Of a stretch of DNA of 64,000 nt, positions 1 through 13,632 are shown in pieces; within the stretch, counting starts at the first letter, position 1; every line of letters begins with the position of its first letter. The position numbers and the translations under genes are program-made. Location of the stretch: the NCBI GenBank assembly GCA_047967505.1, contig CM106538.1; one strand, 5' to 3'. The notes under the pieces were generated by a model. It made no database searches and was not told the origin of the DNA. It saw only the letters and a list, made by a program, of their open reading frames with translations. The DNA comes from Dipteris shenzhenensis. Taxonomy: Eukaryota; Polypodiophyta; Polypodiopsida; Gleicheniales.

Positions 1-30
1 TCGCCACCTTTGTGTAGCCTTTTGTACCTC

Positions 31-132
31 TCCATATCTTGACCTCTAGCAGTTCCTGATCCGCTCCATATCTCGACCTCCAGCAGCTCCTGATCTGCTC
101 CATATCTCGACCTCCAGCAGTTCCGTCGACCA
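31..132. repeat. 34-bp tandem repeat, three copies
   Basis: Three near-identical copies begin at 31, 65 and 99 (core tccatatctcgacctc), a period of 34 bp. The rest of 1-371 shows no recognisable gene. Confidence 0.8.
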
Positions 133-367
133 GCAGCCAGCTCCAAGGACTTCACGTCCTCAGTTCATGTACACGAGTAGGCTCCAACAAACATCCTCTG
201 CTCCTGTGTGCAGACTTGAAGTAGACATCCTCAGTTCGACGTCTTGGTGGACGATTCCTTCAACAACCATTTGTATTGCCAGGTTGATTTGCTATGGTTT
301 ACTTTCAGTTGATCGGTCTGCTAAGCGAGTTTATTTTGCATTCCGAGAGATAGTGGACGTGTTGCAA

Positions 368-371
<4 letters not shown>

Positions 372-407
<36 letters not shown>

Positions 408-478
408 CCCCCCCCCCTCTTCCACTTATCTTTCTCTTGCATTGGATCATCCCTCAAGACGGTTTTTAAGCATGTGCA

Positions 479-529
<51 letters not shown>

Positions 530-553
530 ATGTGTGTGTGAGAGAGAGTGTGT

Positions 554-584
<31 letters not shown>

Positions 585-1323
585 CTTTTGTGTTTTTGTG
601 AGAGAGGGAGAGAGAGAGAGGGGGGGGGACGTTTATAGAATTTTTGTATGTGGTTTTGAGAGAGGGAGAGAAAGAGAGGTGTAGGGGTTGATCGATGCTA
701 GGGGAAGATGAAAGGGCATGAATATCTAAGGAAAGGAGATGAAAGAAAATGAAGATAATGGAGGAACGAAAGAAGGTAGATTTGAGCAAGCAAGGAGAGA
801 TTTTCCTGAAGGAAAAGAGGTAGTGTGCACCCTGTTATAGGTCAATCAATCGCCATCATGCAACCTTGCATGTAGACACATATGCTACACCCTCCTTTCC
901 CTTCAACTAATTAACTGATTTTAGCATATTCTTTAAGTTAGGGTACATGCTGGTGCCAATCTTACGTGCATTTTGGGAGATAGTGGCATGTGAAGTTTTG
1001 TAATCCTTACAAGCTATATCTATATCTAATCAATTGTGTGTGTGTGTATGTGTGCGCGTGTATGTGTGTGTGTGTGTGTTGTGTGTGTGTGTATGTGTTA
1101 ACACCTCTAGCTGCGGGTTTTTTTTGTGTGTATTTTTGTGCCTCTAGCCTCTATCTATAGCATGCATAGAAGTGTACGTGCCATTTTTAGAGAGAGAGAG
1201 AGAGAGATTATGTGTGTATGTGTTAACACCTCTAGCTACGGGGTTTTTTTTTGTGTGTGAGTTGAGATGTGCATTTTGAGAGATAGTGTCGTTAGTCATT
1301 TGATAAACCCTCCCCCTCCCCCT

Positions 1324-1367
<44 letters not shown>

Positions 1368-1710
1368 GCTATGGTTTTTGGTGTGTGTGTGTGTTGAGAT
1401 ACACATTTCCAGAGGCAGTGGCGTTAGTCATTTGATAAACCCCTCACCCCCCCCCTCACTCTCTCTCTCTCGCATTCACAAATCTTGCATGGCGCTCACA
1501 TTCACACACAAATGTAAAAACATAACGTTTATAATCCTTAAAGCTATATGTATATCTAATCAATTGTGTGTGTGTGTGTGTGCACGTGTGTGTGTGTGTG
1601 TGTGTGTTGTGTGTGCATGTATGTGTGTGTGTGTGTTGTGTGTGTGTGTGTTGAGATGTGCATTTCGAGAGATAGTGTCATTAGTCATTTGATAAACCCT
1701 CCCCCCTCCC

Positions 1711-1775
<65 letters not shown>

Positions 1776-2217
1776 TCTCTCTCTCTAGCTATGGTTTTGT
1801 GTGTGTGTGTGTGTTGAGATACACATTTCTAGAGGCAGTGGCGTTAGTCATTTGATAAACCCCTCGCCCCCCCCTCTCTCTCTCTCTCTCTCGCATTCAC
1901 AAATCTTGCATGGCGCTCACATTCACACACAAATGTAAAAACATAACGTTTATAATCCTTACAAGCTATATGTATATCTAATCAATTGTGTGTGTGTGTA
2001 TGTGTGCACGTGTATGTGTGTGTGTGTGTGTTGTGTGTGTGTGTGTATGTGTTAACACCTCTAGCTACGGGTTTTTCTTGTGTGTATTTTTGTGCCTCTA
2101 GCCTCTATCTATAGCATGCATAGAAGTGTACGTGCCATTTTTAGAGAGATAGAGAGAGATTATGTGTGTATGTGTTAGCACCTCTAGCTACATGGGGGTG
2201 TATGTCATTACGTATTT

Positions 2218-2259
<42 letters not shown>

Positions 2260-2281
2260 ATGTGTGTGTGAGAGAGAGAGT

Positions 2282-2326
<45 letters not shown>

Positions 2327-2936
2327 TTTGTGTTTTTGTGAGAGAGGGAGAGAGAGAGAGAGGGGGGGGGAGGTTTATAGAATTTTTGTATGTGGTTTTG
2401 AGAGAGAGAGAGAAAGAGAGGTGTAGGGGTTGATCGATGCTAGGGGAAGATGAAAGGGCATGAATATCTAAGGAAAGGAGATGAAAGAAAATGAAGATAA
2501 TGGAGGAATGAAAGAAGGTAGATTTGAGCAAGCAAGGAGAGATTTTCCTGAAGGAGAAGAGGTAGTGTGCACCCTACTATAGGTCAATCAATCGCCATCG
2601 TGCAACCTTGCATGTAGACACATATGCTACACCCTCCTTTCCCTTCAACTAATTAACTGATTTTAGCATATTCCTTAAGTTAGGGTACATGCTGGCGCCA
2701 ATCTTACGTGCATTTTGGGAGATAGTGGCATGTGAAGTTTGTATTTTTGTGCCTCTAGCCTCTATCTATAGCATGCATAGAAGTGTACGTGCCATTTTTA
2801 GAGAGATAGAGAGATTATGTGTGTATGTGTTAACACCTCTAGCTATGGGTTTTTTTGTGTGTGTGTGTGTGTGTTGAGATGTGCATTTTGAGAGATAGTG
2901 TCATTAGTCATTTGATAAACCCTCCCCCTCCCCCCT

Positions 2937-2967
<31 letters not shown>

Positions 2968-2975
2968 AGCTATGG

Positions 2976-3008
<33 letters not shown>

Positions 3009-3059
3009 GAGATACACATTTCTAGAGGTAGTGGCATTAGTCATTTGATAAACCCCTCG

Positions 3060-3102
<43 letters not shown>

Positions 3103-3375
3103 ACAAATCTTGACATTCACACACAAATGTAAAAACATAACATTTATAATCCTTACAAGCTATATGTATATCTAATCAATTGTGTGTGTGTGTGTGCGTG
3201 TATGTGTGTGTGTGTATGTGTATGTGTTAACACCTCTAGCTACGGGTTTTGTGTGTGTGTGTGTGTGTGTGTTGAGATGTGCATTTCGAGAGATAATGTC
3301 GTTAGTCATTTGATAAACCCTCCCCCTCCCCCCTCCCCTGTCTCTCTCTCTCTAGCTATGGTATATCTATGAGAG
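372..3375. repeat. Microsatellite-rich higher-order repeat block
   Basis: Long (CT)n, (GA)n and (GT)n tracts alternate with unique spacers, and the spacers themselves are duplicated. A block at about 480-1000 recurs at 2226-2745. A block at about 1261-1566 (tag gataaaccc, then a C run and (CT)n, tagctatggtttt, then (GT)n) recurs at 1653-1987 and 2875-3180, with a partial copy at 3274-3360. A third spacer with gcatgcatagaagtgtacg lies at about 1140-1195, 2095-2150 and 2750-2810. Open frames here only translate the dinucleotide repeats (SLSLSL, CVCVCV, RERERE) and are not genes. Confidence 0.9.
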
Positions 3376-3961
3376 AGAGAGAGAGAGATGTACAGTTATA
3401 CGAGCGCCCTTGAGCATCTATCTTCTATCTATTGCCTTCCCTTCCTTGCCTCATCGCATGCTCCTCTAGCACATAACAAAAATCACTTCAAACATCCACT
3501 TTGAGACATAACTGAGCATCATCCGCCCAAAAGTGAAGGAAAAGTATCCCCTCACTCATGGAGGTACATTGGAGGTTTGCAGCATAAAGAAAAAGGTGAG
3601 GGAGTGTGATTCAGTTTATGGAATCTAGACCATGGAGGGCCCATGTAGTGAGGCGAAGGGGTGCAATGACTATTTCATTGCATGCGCCGAAAACAAAAGA
3701 ATATGGATTAAATCAAATATAAAGGAAATGGGGAGGGGGGGATAAAGGTGTAAGGCATTAGCTTAATTTATACGTGGGGGTGTATGTCATTACATATTTC
3801 TATGAGAGAGAGACAGAGAGAGAGATTTACAGTTCGCTTAGCTTTACTTTTTTTTGGGGTTGTTTTTCTTGCAGGTGCTTCAATTTATTGTTGGACTAGC
3901 ACTAGCTTCTCTCCACAACTTTTGTTTATCCAGGTAGGTGATCACTTTTTTTCCAATCGAC

Positions 3962-4006
<45 letters not shown>

Positions 4007-4813
4007 ATCTTAAACATTTTCAAAATCATTGAAACCATTCCGATCTGATAATTCATGAATTCTCTGTTACATTCATGAAACCATTCTGATCGTAATTCGT
4101 GGACGCTTAGATTCTTAGGAGGGGAAAATTGAACTAAGAACCATCTTTTTTCAAAAAGATAATGGAGGCGAGAGAGAGAGAGAGAGAAGCTTAGAAGCTA
4201 CATTTTTAAAATCATCCAAACCATTATAATCTTATAGTTTCTAGATGATTATATTATTGAGACAGAAGAACTAAAAGATTATGGAGGCGAGAGAGAGAGA
4301 GAGGGAAAATATAATGATGGACAGAAGTGAATTAAGTTAGTGTATTAGTTAGAGACAAGGCGATGATGGGGTTGGACCAGTAATCATTAAATGTAATTGT
4401 ATCTTTCATAGGGGCATCTTGATGACCTGGCAATATGTCTAGAGATAAGCTTGCACTGTCTACCCTAAGTGATCTAATCTAACCTTCATTTTGAGAAGCT
4501 AGCCTTGCTTTTCAATTGACTTTGCTTTCTATTTGGAATTCTTTGCTTCCTTAGGACACGTTGTGTGTGTGTGTGTGTGTGTGTGTTTGCATCGTTTAAG
4601 ATAAGCTACATTTTCAAAATCATTGAAACCATTCCGATCTGATAATTCATGAATTCTTTGCTTCCTTAGGACACATTGTGTGCGTGTGTGAGTTTGCATC
4701 GTTTGAGACAAGCTACATTCATTGAAACCATTCTGATCTTATAATTCGTGGACGCTTAGATTCTTGGGAGGGAAAAACTGAACTAAGAACCATGTTTTTT
4801 CAAAAACATGGTA

Positions 4814-4883
<70 letters not shown>

Positions 4884-5044
4884 CCAACCTACAACACAGT
4901 TGCATGCTAAACTACCAGCCTTTTCTACAATCCTTTTCTATTGGCTTAGCATGATCTCTTCTATTGTGGACCTTGCTGTGCTGCTCTGTGCGTAGAGTCT
5001 CATACCTCAATGCCTGCTTTGTCTATGCATATCTCTTAGGAGAG

Positions 5045-5082
<38 letters not shown>

Positions 5083-5487
5083 ATAATGGTGGACAGAAAT
5101 GAATTAAGTTTGTAGATGATTATATTATTGAGACGGAAGAACTAAAAGATAATGGAGGCGATGATGTGGTTGGACCAGTAATCATTAAATGTAAGCTACA
5201 TTTTTAAAATCATCCAAACCATTATAATCTTATAGTTTCTAGATGATTATATTATTGAGACGGAAGAAATAAAAGATAATAGAGGCGAGAGAGAGAGAGA
5301 GAGGGAAAATATATTGATGGACAGAAGTGATTTAAGTTAGTGTATTAGTTAGAGACAAGGCGATGATGTGGTTGGACCTTAAGTGATCTAATCAACCTCT
5401 CGAGGAGAGTAAAGGATTATGTATGTTTCATGTCATGTGCATTATAGCCATGAGAAGTAACCTCCAAAGGTGAGGCAATTGGATATC
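3376..5487. repeat. Microsatellite-rich noncoding DNA with dispersed short duplications
   Basis: (GT)n lies at 3964-4001, (GA)n at several places and a long (CT)n at 4815-4880. A spacer with aatcatccaaaccattat followed by tagtttctagatgatta occurs near 4210, 5200 and 6205. Another with ttcaaaatcattgaaaccat occurs near 4018 and 4612. No credible coding region was seen. Confidence 0.75.
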
Positions 5488-5717
5488 AGTAATCATTAAA
5501 TGTAATTGTATCTTTCCTAGGAGCATCTTGATGACTTGGCAATATGTCTAGAGATAAGCTTGCACCCTCTACCCTAAGTGATCTAATCTAACCTTCGTTT
5601 TGAGAAGCTAGCCTTGCTTCTCAATGAGAGTAAAGCATCAAATATGTTTCATGTCATGTGGACTATAGCCATGAGAACTAAGCTCGAGACGTGAGGCGAT
5701 TGGATGATAGGTGGGGC

Positions 5718-5767
<50 letters not shown>

Positions 5768-6056
5768 GAAAGAATATAATGGTAGGGCAGAAGTGAAATA
5801 AGACAAGGCCATGATGTGGTTGGACCAGTAAGCATTAAATGTGATTATATCTTTCGTAGAAGCATCTTGATGACCTGGCAATATGTCTAGAGATAAGCTT
5901 GCACCCTCTACCCTAAGTAATCTAATCTAACCTTCGTTTTGAGAAGCTAGCCTTGCTTCTCAATGAGAGTAAAGCATCAAATATGTTTCATGTCATGTGG
6001 ACTATAGCCATGAGAACTAAGCTTGAGATGTGAGGTGATTGGATGATAGGTGGGGC

Positions 6057-6109
<53 letters not shown>

Positions 6110-6185
6110 GACGAAAAAATATAATGGTAGGCCAGAAGTGAAATAAGACAAGGCCATGATGTGTTTGGACCAGTAATCATTAAAT
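5488..6185. repeat. 339-bp tandem duplication carrying a (GA)n core
   Basis: Unit 1 (5488-5826) and unit 2 (5827-about 6169) are nearly identical. Both contain the sequence around gcaatatgtctagagataag, then a (GA)n tract, then ggccatgatgtg. The start of a third unit follows (agtaatcattaaatg) and then diverges. Confidence 0.85.
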
Positions 6186-6540
6186 GTAAGCTACATTTTT
6201 AAAATCATCCAAACCATTATGATCTTATAGTTTCTAGATGATTATATTATCGAGACGGAAGAACTAAAAGATAATAGAGGTGAGAGAGAGAGAGAGAGGG
6301 AGAGAGAGAGAGAGAGGGAAAATATATTGATGGACAGAAGTGAATTAAGTTAGTGTATTAGTTAGAGACAAGGAAATATCTCAATCCATCTAACTTGATT
6401 CCAAATTCTTTGTTGAGAGGAGATGGGCTACAATCTTTGGGTATCTACCTCCTATGCCAATTGATTTCTGCTCATGTTTATTCTATGGAATCTGTGTGAT
6501 CCAATTATACAATTGAGCCAATACATACCTGAAAAGGTTT

Positions 6541-7216
6541 TTGTATTTTATTATGGATGCAGCTCTAGAAATGGCTTCTACCGTTGTTTCAAATCTTGGG
6601 GAGTCGGGTTTCCATGGGCGACAAAGCCTTCGAGCAATAAAGCGAGCCGCAAGGGTGGAGGGCTCTGCAGTTTCTGACATTTTGTTGTCATCTTTTCCTG
6701 AGCCAGATAGCCTTCATGTGATAAATCAAGTTTTTGCAAGGGCCGAGACTTCAACCCATGGAGCAAATCACGGTCCCAAGTTGCCTTCAAAGCGTTTTAA
6801 GTCTACGTTGCACTGATCTTTTAAAGTCCATTCAAGCCATGTGCAAGAATAATAAGGATGCATGTGCCATGAACACACGATATTTGGGCTCTTTGTGGGG
6901 AGAAATCCATTCAGATGGTGCTGCAGTAATAGCGCAGGGCATGGCAGAATTGCCTGGAACTCTCATTGCAAGGATTTCTCAAATTGAGAATAGCGTTAAG
7001 GACTCTAATCAATGGATGCAGCAGATTTTGGGGAGAGGTGGAGAAGGGGCAGTCGTATGTGAGAATGGGTGTAGACTACAAGTTGATAAGCTGAAAGAAC
7101 AAGTTCAGCTACTGTCCACTGAGGTGTCAATGTTCAAAGTTGGTTTAAATAGGCTAACTGCTTTGATGACCAGGATGAGCCGTAAACTAGAGCAGGTTGC
7201 AACCCGTGACAATTAA
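6541..7216 (+). pseudogene. Unidentified coding remnant in two frames
   Basis: Two overlapping open frames look like one protein broken by an indel between about 6734 and 6810. The first starts near the ATG at 6556 (MDAALEMASTVVSN). The second ends at 7216 (KLEQVATRDN). The C-terminal half is rich in Leu, Lys, Gln and Glu with heptad-like spacing (KLKEQVQLLSTEVSMFK), which suggests a coiled coil. I do not recognise the family. It lies about 0.9 kb upstream of the Helitron replication protein, so it could be Helitron cargo, an unrelated gene fragment or a chance frame. Confidence 0.35.
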
Positions 7217-7218
7217 GA

Positions 7219-7524
7219 GACTCCTGAGACTTTTATGTCACTTTTTGTACTGGAATCCCAAATGCTTCTATGGGATTCATGTACTTGGGTTGCCCTTATG
7301 CTATTTGGCAAGACAAGTTTGACTCCTGAGACTTTTGTGTCACCTTTTGTACTGGAATCCCAAATGCTTCTATGGGATTTATGTACTTGGGTTGCCCTTA
7401 TGTTATTTGGCAAGACAAGTTTGACTCCTGAGACTTTTATGTCACTTTTTGTACTGGAATCCCAAATGCTTCTATGGGATTCATGTAGTTGGGTTGCCCT
7501 TATGTTATTTGGCAAGATAAGTTT
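7219..7524. repeat. Three tandem copies of a 102-bp unit
   Basis: Copies start at 7219, 7321 and 7423 (core gactcctgagactttt) and differ at only a few positions. 102 is divisible by three, so both strands stay open through the array. It begins two bases after the stop codon of the preceding frame. Confidence 0.9.
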
Positions 7525-8076
7525 TCTGCAAATGATTATATTTACTTTCATTTGACATATATATGGCAATGGATGCTAATTTAATTCAATATTTGAATCG
7601 CCTATTGTTCCTTCCCATTTTCGTTTTATTTAAGATATACTCAAATATTTGTAATTTTTTTGAATCATGTATTCGCATAAATGCTGATGCAATGCTTATA
7701 CTTTTTTGAGATGGTCAACTTTGAGTTTTTTTAGATATGTTAGCTTTGGTTTTTATGTTTCAAATGATGGTTGCACATATGGTATTGTATTTTGCTCACA
7801 TGTTGAAAAAATATGAGCATTACTCTTACCAAAGATAGTGAGGCACTGAAACTTGGTCATGGGACACTATGAGTTCAATGCATAGATGGTCCGCTCTCAA
7901 TTTTAGATAGATGGGAAAGGGATGGCTTTGCTAATTAACCTTGCTTCTTGCTTTTCTAAATTATTTTCTTCCTAGGGCACATTTGTTGAGATCCATCAAT
8001 TTTGTCATGGTTAGGGATGATGCATAAGTTATTTGATTAAGCTATTTTTCTTTTTGAGGAATAGATATTTATGTAG
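7525..8076. other. AT-rich spacer, nothing recognised
   Basis: A low-GC stretch with no coding frame. The Helitron 5' terminus (expected to begin TC) may lie here or further left, but no boundary could be fixed. Confidence 0.5.
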
Positions 8077-11000
8077 TTGGTTGAGTGGATACAGAAGATG
8101 GCAGGACAAATAGAAGAGAGGCTACATTCAATACGTTCTCATAGGAGAAGATTGTTGGATTCAACGCGGGCGGCCCGTCGTGCTTATGCTATACAAAGAA
8201 CAAGGTCTAAAACACAAGGTGCTAGAAGCATGAGGGTGGCTGTGGAATCTATGGGTGTAGAAGTAGGAGTTTGCAGTCAACATAATCAGACACATGGATG
8301 CAGTAATGTAGCGTGCATTGTGGCTGAAAATACAATGGACCTCAATACTTCAATAACAGTAGGTAGAGTGCATCAACATGCTTCAGTGATAGGTACACCT
8401 ACTCAAATGGATTCAACACGGGCAGCTCGTCGTAGTTATGCTATACAAAGAACAAGGTCGAAAACACAAGGAGTTAGAAGTGTGAGGGTAGCTGTGGAAT
8501 CTATGGATGTAGAAGATGGCCTTCGCAGACAACAGGACCAAATGTATGGGCACAGTAATGTAGCGTGCATTGTTGAAAATACAATGGACATCAATACTTT
8601 ACCAACTATAGATAATGAGCATGAACATGCTCCAGTAATAGGTACAACTACTCAAATGGATTCAACGCGGGCGGCCCGTTGCGTTTATGCGCGTTTATGC
8701 TATACAAAGAACAAGGTCGAGAACACAAGTTGCTAGAAGTGTGAGGGTGGCAATGGAATCTATGGATGTAGAGTTGGCCTATGCAGAGAACAGAATCAAA
8801 TGCATGGGCACAGTAATGTAGCATGCACTGCTGAAAATACAATGGACCTCCATACTTCACCAATAGTACGTAATGAGCATGAACCTGCTCCAGTAGTATG
8901 TACAACTACTCAAATGGATGCAAGCAGGGATGCTACTCATTTAAGAGCCCAAAGGCGTGTTGTTCACAATAGGGCTGTGATTTTGGGTGCAGGGGGGAGC
9001 CTCTCTATCTTGCATACTTTTCCGTTAAGGGAAAATGTAGAGCATCCATCTTTGTATCCACTGGTCTTCAATGCTCCTTCTGTTCATGCACTCGGATCCA
9101 TGGATCATACATGCAGGTTTTGCCAAGCTCAACTGTGGAAACAAGAGACGCGAATGCATATGCATCAAGTTGTGGGCAAGCACTGTTGCAAAGTTGGTCG
9201 TGTGTCATTGTTGCCGTTAGAAGAACCACCAGAGATTTTGAGAGTTCTACTGCACGGACATGATGCTAGAAGCAGACTGTACATTAGGGCTTATAATAGT
9301 GCCATGGCATTTGTTTCATTGGGAGCTCATGTTGATCAAATGTTCCATGGGAATGGGGGTATACAAAACTTTCGGGTCCATGGTAGTGTGTATCATCGGG
9401 TTGGAAATTTATTGCCCGATGAGGCTAGGCAAGAGATGCCACGTTTTGCACAGTTGTACATGTATGACACTGATCATAAACTAGAACACCGTTTACATGG
9501 GATGCCTGGTTTGGATCCAAGCATTTTGGAGTTGTTGCAGAGGATGATGCACGAGTGCAATCCATATGCTAGTGCATTGATGGCTATTGGGCAAGTGCTA
9601 AGAACAAATCCACATACAAACCTGAGGATAGTTATTTGTGAGAGCCGCTCCACCTCAAGGCAGTACTTGGCTCCTATGGCTAGCGAGGTTGCTGCAATCA
9701 TGCCAGGACAAGGGGATGACTTCGATATTGGAAATCGGGACATTCAAATTTTTAGCGGCAATGGGTTTGTGCGTAGAATATCTAATTTGCACCAATCATA
9801 CATGCCTCTCATGTATGTTCTTTTGTTCCCTTGGGGGAAAGATGGTTGGCATCCATATATCCCATATAGTGATGTTCCTAATCACACACCATTGCACGAG
9901 ATACGTGGACAGAGTTGTGTCACCCAGAGACAATACTACGCATATTGTTTGCAAGTGAGATATGATACAAATGCATGTCTTTTGCGTGGGGGTAGATTGC
10001 TGCAGCAATACATGGTTGATGCCTACAGTAGCATGGAAGAGTCCAGGTTGGTGTGGATACGAAACAACCAAGCTTCCCTACGCGCTGAAGTCTATCAAGA
10101 GTTGATGGACATGGTGAATACAACTGATGGGACACGTACTGTGCTTGGCAATGCTATAGGGTGTAGGGTGGTGTTGCCTTCTTCTTTTACGGGAGGGCCT
10201 CGGTATATGTGTCAGCTATACCAAGATGCTATGGCAATTGTCAGAAAAAGGGGCAAACCTGATTTATTCATAACATTCACCTATAATCCCAAATGGCCTG
10301 AAATATCTATAGCATTGTTGCCGGGGCAAACTGCGCAAGATCGTCCAGATTTAACAGCCCGTGTGTTTTTCCAAAAGCATAAGGACATGATGCAGTCAAT
10401 TACAAAACATAATTTGTTTGGGAAGGTGGCTGGATATGTGAGTGTCATAGAGTTTCAAAAGAGAGGTTTGCCACACTCACACATATTGTTGATATTAGAA
10501 AGTGGTTTCAAACCCGTGGAGATCGGTCACTATGACCGATTAGTGTGTGCGGGGTTGCCAGATAAGGCTATGTTCCCAGAGTTGCATGATATTATTGGGC
10601 AATGTAATGTCCATGGTCCGTGTGGTGCACTAAATCCATCTGCAGCTTGCATGGTTGATGGAAAATGCATTCGTCATTATCCACGTGGATTCTCACAGAC
10701 GACTACTGTTGGCAACGATGGCTATCCAGTTTACATGCGTCGTGATGATGGTAGAAAGATACAAGTGAAAGGGGGTGTGATTGATAATCGTTGGATTGTG
10801 CCATTTAATCCTTTCCTCTCCGTGAAGTACAAGGCACACATAAATGTTGAAATATGCTCCACAATCACTACAGTTAAGTATTTGTATAAATATGTGTACA
10901 AAGGCCATGATAGAGCCATTATCAAGATGCAGCTAAATAATGTAGGAGAGCAAGGGCATTTGCACAACATAGTTGACGGTGGCATTGATCAGATTAGTAG

Positions 11001-13315
11001 TTACTTAGATGCATGTTACGTGTCAGCATCAGAAGCATGTTGGCGGATTTATGAGTATGCCACGCACGATGAAAAACCCGATGTGCAGAGATTGCAGGTT
11101 CATCTTCCGATGTGCAATAATGTCATCTTTCGAGATGATGATGATCTGCAAAATGTTGTAGGCAGGGAACAAAATCAAAAGACCACCCTCACAGAATGGT
11201 TCACTTATAATCAGTTGCAATCTGACCACCCTCACAGAATGGTTCACTTAGAATAGTGACTTGCGAGACAAGTTGGTTTGGAACAAAACCAATAAGCGGT
11301 GGACTAGAAGACAAAAGGGGAATACCATAGGTTGGATGTACAATATTTCCCCCTCAGCTGGTGAGCTCTACTTCATGCGTATGCTTCTTAATGTGTGCAC
11401 GGGATGCAAGTCCTTTGATGACCTACGTACTTTTGACAGCCAAGTGTACCCTACTTTCAAGGTAGCATGCATAGCACGGGGATTGTTGGAGAGTGATGAT
11501 GAATGGTTTGTGTGTATGCAAGAGGCTGTGTTTTATCAAAATAGTGCACAACTGAGACACCTATTTGTCACAATATTGGTTTTTTGTGAGCCAACGTCTC
11601 CTTGACTTTTGTGGGAAAAATTTTCCCTTGAGCTTTCGGATGATTTTTTAATATATTGGAATCAAGTATGGGGAATTTAATTGGTCGTCGTGAACTAGCA
11701 ATAAAGAAGGCTGTATTGCACTTGGAGCACATTCTTCAACAACATGGGCGAAGGTTGGCTGAGTTTGACGGAATGCCTGTTGTAGATAGAACATCTTTGT
11801 TAGAAGCTGGAAATGGCTTATTGCAAGAAGAAAGAATGTTTGATTGTGTGAAAGAAGCACAGACAGCCCAGCAAATGGAAATGTCCTTGAATCATTGTCA
11901 ACGTGCTGCATTCGATCGGATTTTGGCAAGGGTCTATGGAGATGGTGGTGAGGTCTTTTTTCTCGATGGTATAGGAGGGTCTGGAAAGACCTTTCTCTAC
12001 AATTGCTTGCTCTCTCGATTGCGTGGGGAGGGGCTCATCGCTTTGGCATGTGCATCTTCTGGGATTGCTGCATTGCTACTAGCCAATGGACGCACGGCAC
12101 ACTCACGATTCAAGATACCGTTGGAGCTGGATGGTACTAGCAGTTGCAATATTAAGGTTAATAGTCAACTCGTAGATGTTTTGAAGATGGCTAGGCTGAT
12201 AATATGGGATGAGGCACCCATGACTCACCGGTTTGCTTTCGAGGCACTAGACAGAACTTTACAAGATATCATGTCTAATGAGTAACTTTTTGGTGGGAAG
12301 GTGGTATTGTTGGGGGGGGATTTTAGGCAAGTCTTGCCAGTTCTTCCAAAGGCAGGACGAGAGGACATTGTCAATGCTACCTTATGCCACTCAAGGATTT
12401 GGGGTCGCACTACAATATTGAAGTTGACGCAGAATATGCGGGTCCTTCAGAATGGTGATAATTGTGCTGATAAGAGTTCATGCAATGGGTTCTGGACATT
12501 GGCAATGGGATAAATATATGTACAAAAGAAGATACTGTTGTGATTCCATCGCATATGCTTTTAGAGACAAAGTCCATGGAAGGCCTCATTGGATGGGTGT
12601 ATCGAGGGCTTGCAACTGTTTTGGACTGTGCAACATACTTTCGAGAGCGCGCTATTCTTACACCTCGAAACATCGAGGTTGATGCAATTAATGCTATGGC
12701 ATTGAAGGCAATGCCCGGTGAGGAAAGGGAGTACCTAAGTGCAAACTCAGTGGACAACTTACGGGGAGATTCCTTTTTGTTTTCAGTCGAGTATTTGAAT
12801 AGTCTTGATCTTGGTGGTGGATATCCCCCGCATCGGTTGGTTTTGAAAAGGAATGCTCCTATAATTTTGTTGCGTAATTTGAATCCTCGCCAGGATTTGT
12901 GCAATGGGACACGGTTGACATGCAAAGAGTTTCACACAAAAGTGTTAGAAGCTGAAATCATTACTGGTAACAATGCTGGTGATAGAACGTTTATTCCAAG
13001 GATAACATTCATTCCGACCAACCTTAAACTTCCATTCGACATGAGGAGATGGCAATTTCCTATCCGATTGGCATTTGGCATGACAATCAATAAGTCACAG
13101 GGCCAAATATTGACAGTTTTGGGGCTGTACTTGGTGACACCGGTATTCAGTCATGGCCAATTATATGTGGCATTTTCACGTATCCGAGCATCAAACGCTG
13201 TTAAGGTTTTCATTTCGTAGAGTGCGTCTGATGCCAGGGGTGAGGAGATGGATAATACTTCTACCACAAATGTTGTGTGCAAGGAAGTTTTGCAATTGGC
13301 AACAGCAAGAGCCTA
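8077..13315 (+). pseudogene. Helitron RepHel protein (HUH replication initiator plus PIF1-like helicase), decayed
   Basis: In autonomous Helitrons this single protein nicks, replicates and unwinds the element. The Helitron-like N domain shows FITFTYNPKWPEI (about 10265), the metal-binding HUH motif in GLPHSHILL (about 10464) and the catalytic-tyrosine helix KYLYKYVYKGH (about 10875). The helicase shows Walker A GIGGSGKTFLY (about 11970), Walker B LIIWDEAPM, LLGGDFRQVLP (about 12305) and the C-terminal FGMTINKSQGQ and LYVAFSRI. Breaks are a 10-bp duplication at 8681-8700, a 43-bp duplication at 11181-11250, stops at 11603 and 12283, frameshifts near 11650 and 12450-12480 and a TAG at 13218. 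In repeat unit 4 this last codon is CAG, so the original C-terminus probably ran to the TAG at 13313. Confidence 0.92.
8158..8916 (+). repeat. In-frame ~250-bp repeats in the Helitron protein N-terminus
   Basis: Three units start at 8158, 8410 and 8659, with a decayed fourth from about 8917. Each encodes about 83 residues opening DSTRAARRxYAIQRTRSKTQ and containing SNVACIVxENTMD. Spacings of 252 and 249 bp keep the frame. The third unit has gcgtttatgc written twice (8681-8700), which shifts the frame. Confidence 0.88.
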
Positions 13316-13632
13316 GGAGTATGACATTGCTCTTTCAAGCCCTCCTCAGACTTTCTTGGGTGGAAAATCTTCATTTCGGTAATCTTTGTATAGCTTTTTT
13401 TAAGTTCTTTCAATATTCCAACTATCATAGGTCTTTGGGAATGTTGGCTATTTATACAAAGATGAAGTGAGACGTAATATTTCATGACTTTGTCCTTGAT
13501 AATGTTTGGATTTCATTTTTCATTTGAGTTATGGGTTTGCAATACACTAGAGGCTATTTTCTCTTCAAAGCCTATTGTTTTTTTCAGTATATGTAGATTG
13601 ACACGTGCATTCTTTTTTTGCAATGTGATAGG

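Noticed and set aside
167-3372. Many open frames of SLSLSL, CVCVCV and RERERE repeats
   Set aside because: They are translations of (CT)n, (GT)n and (GA)n microsatellites, not proteins.
7219-8916. Regular tandem repeats considered as a CRISPR-like array
   Set aside because: Units are contiguous without unique spacers, and the context is a plant nuclear genome.
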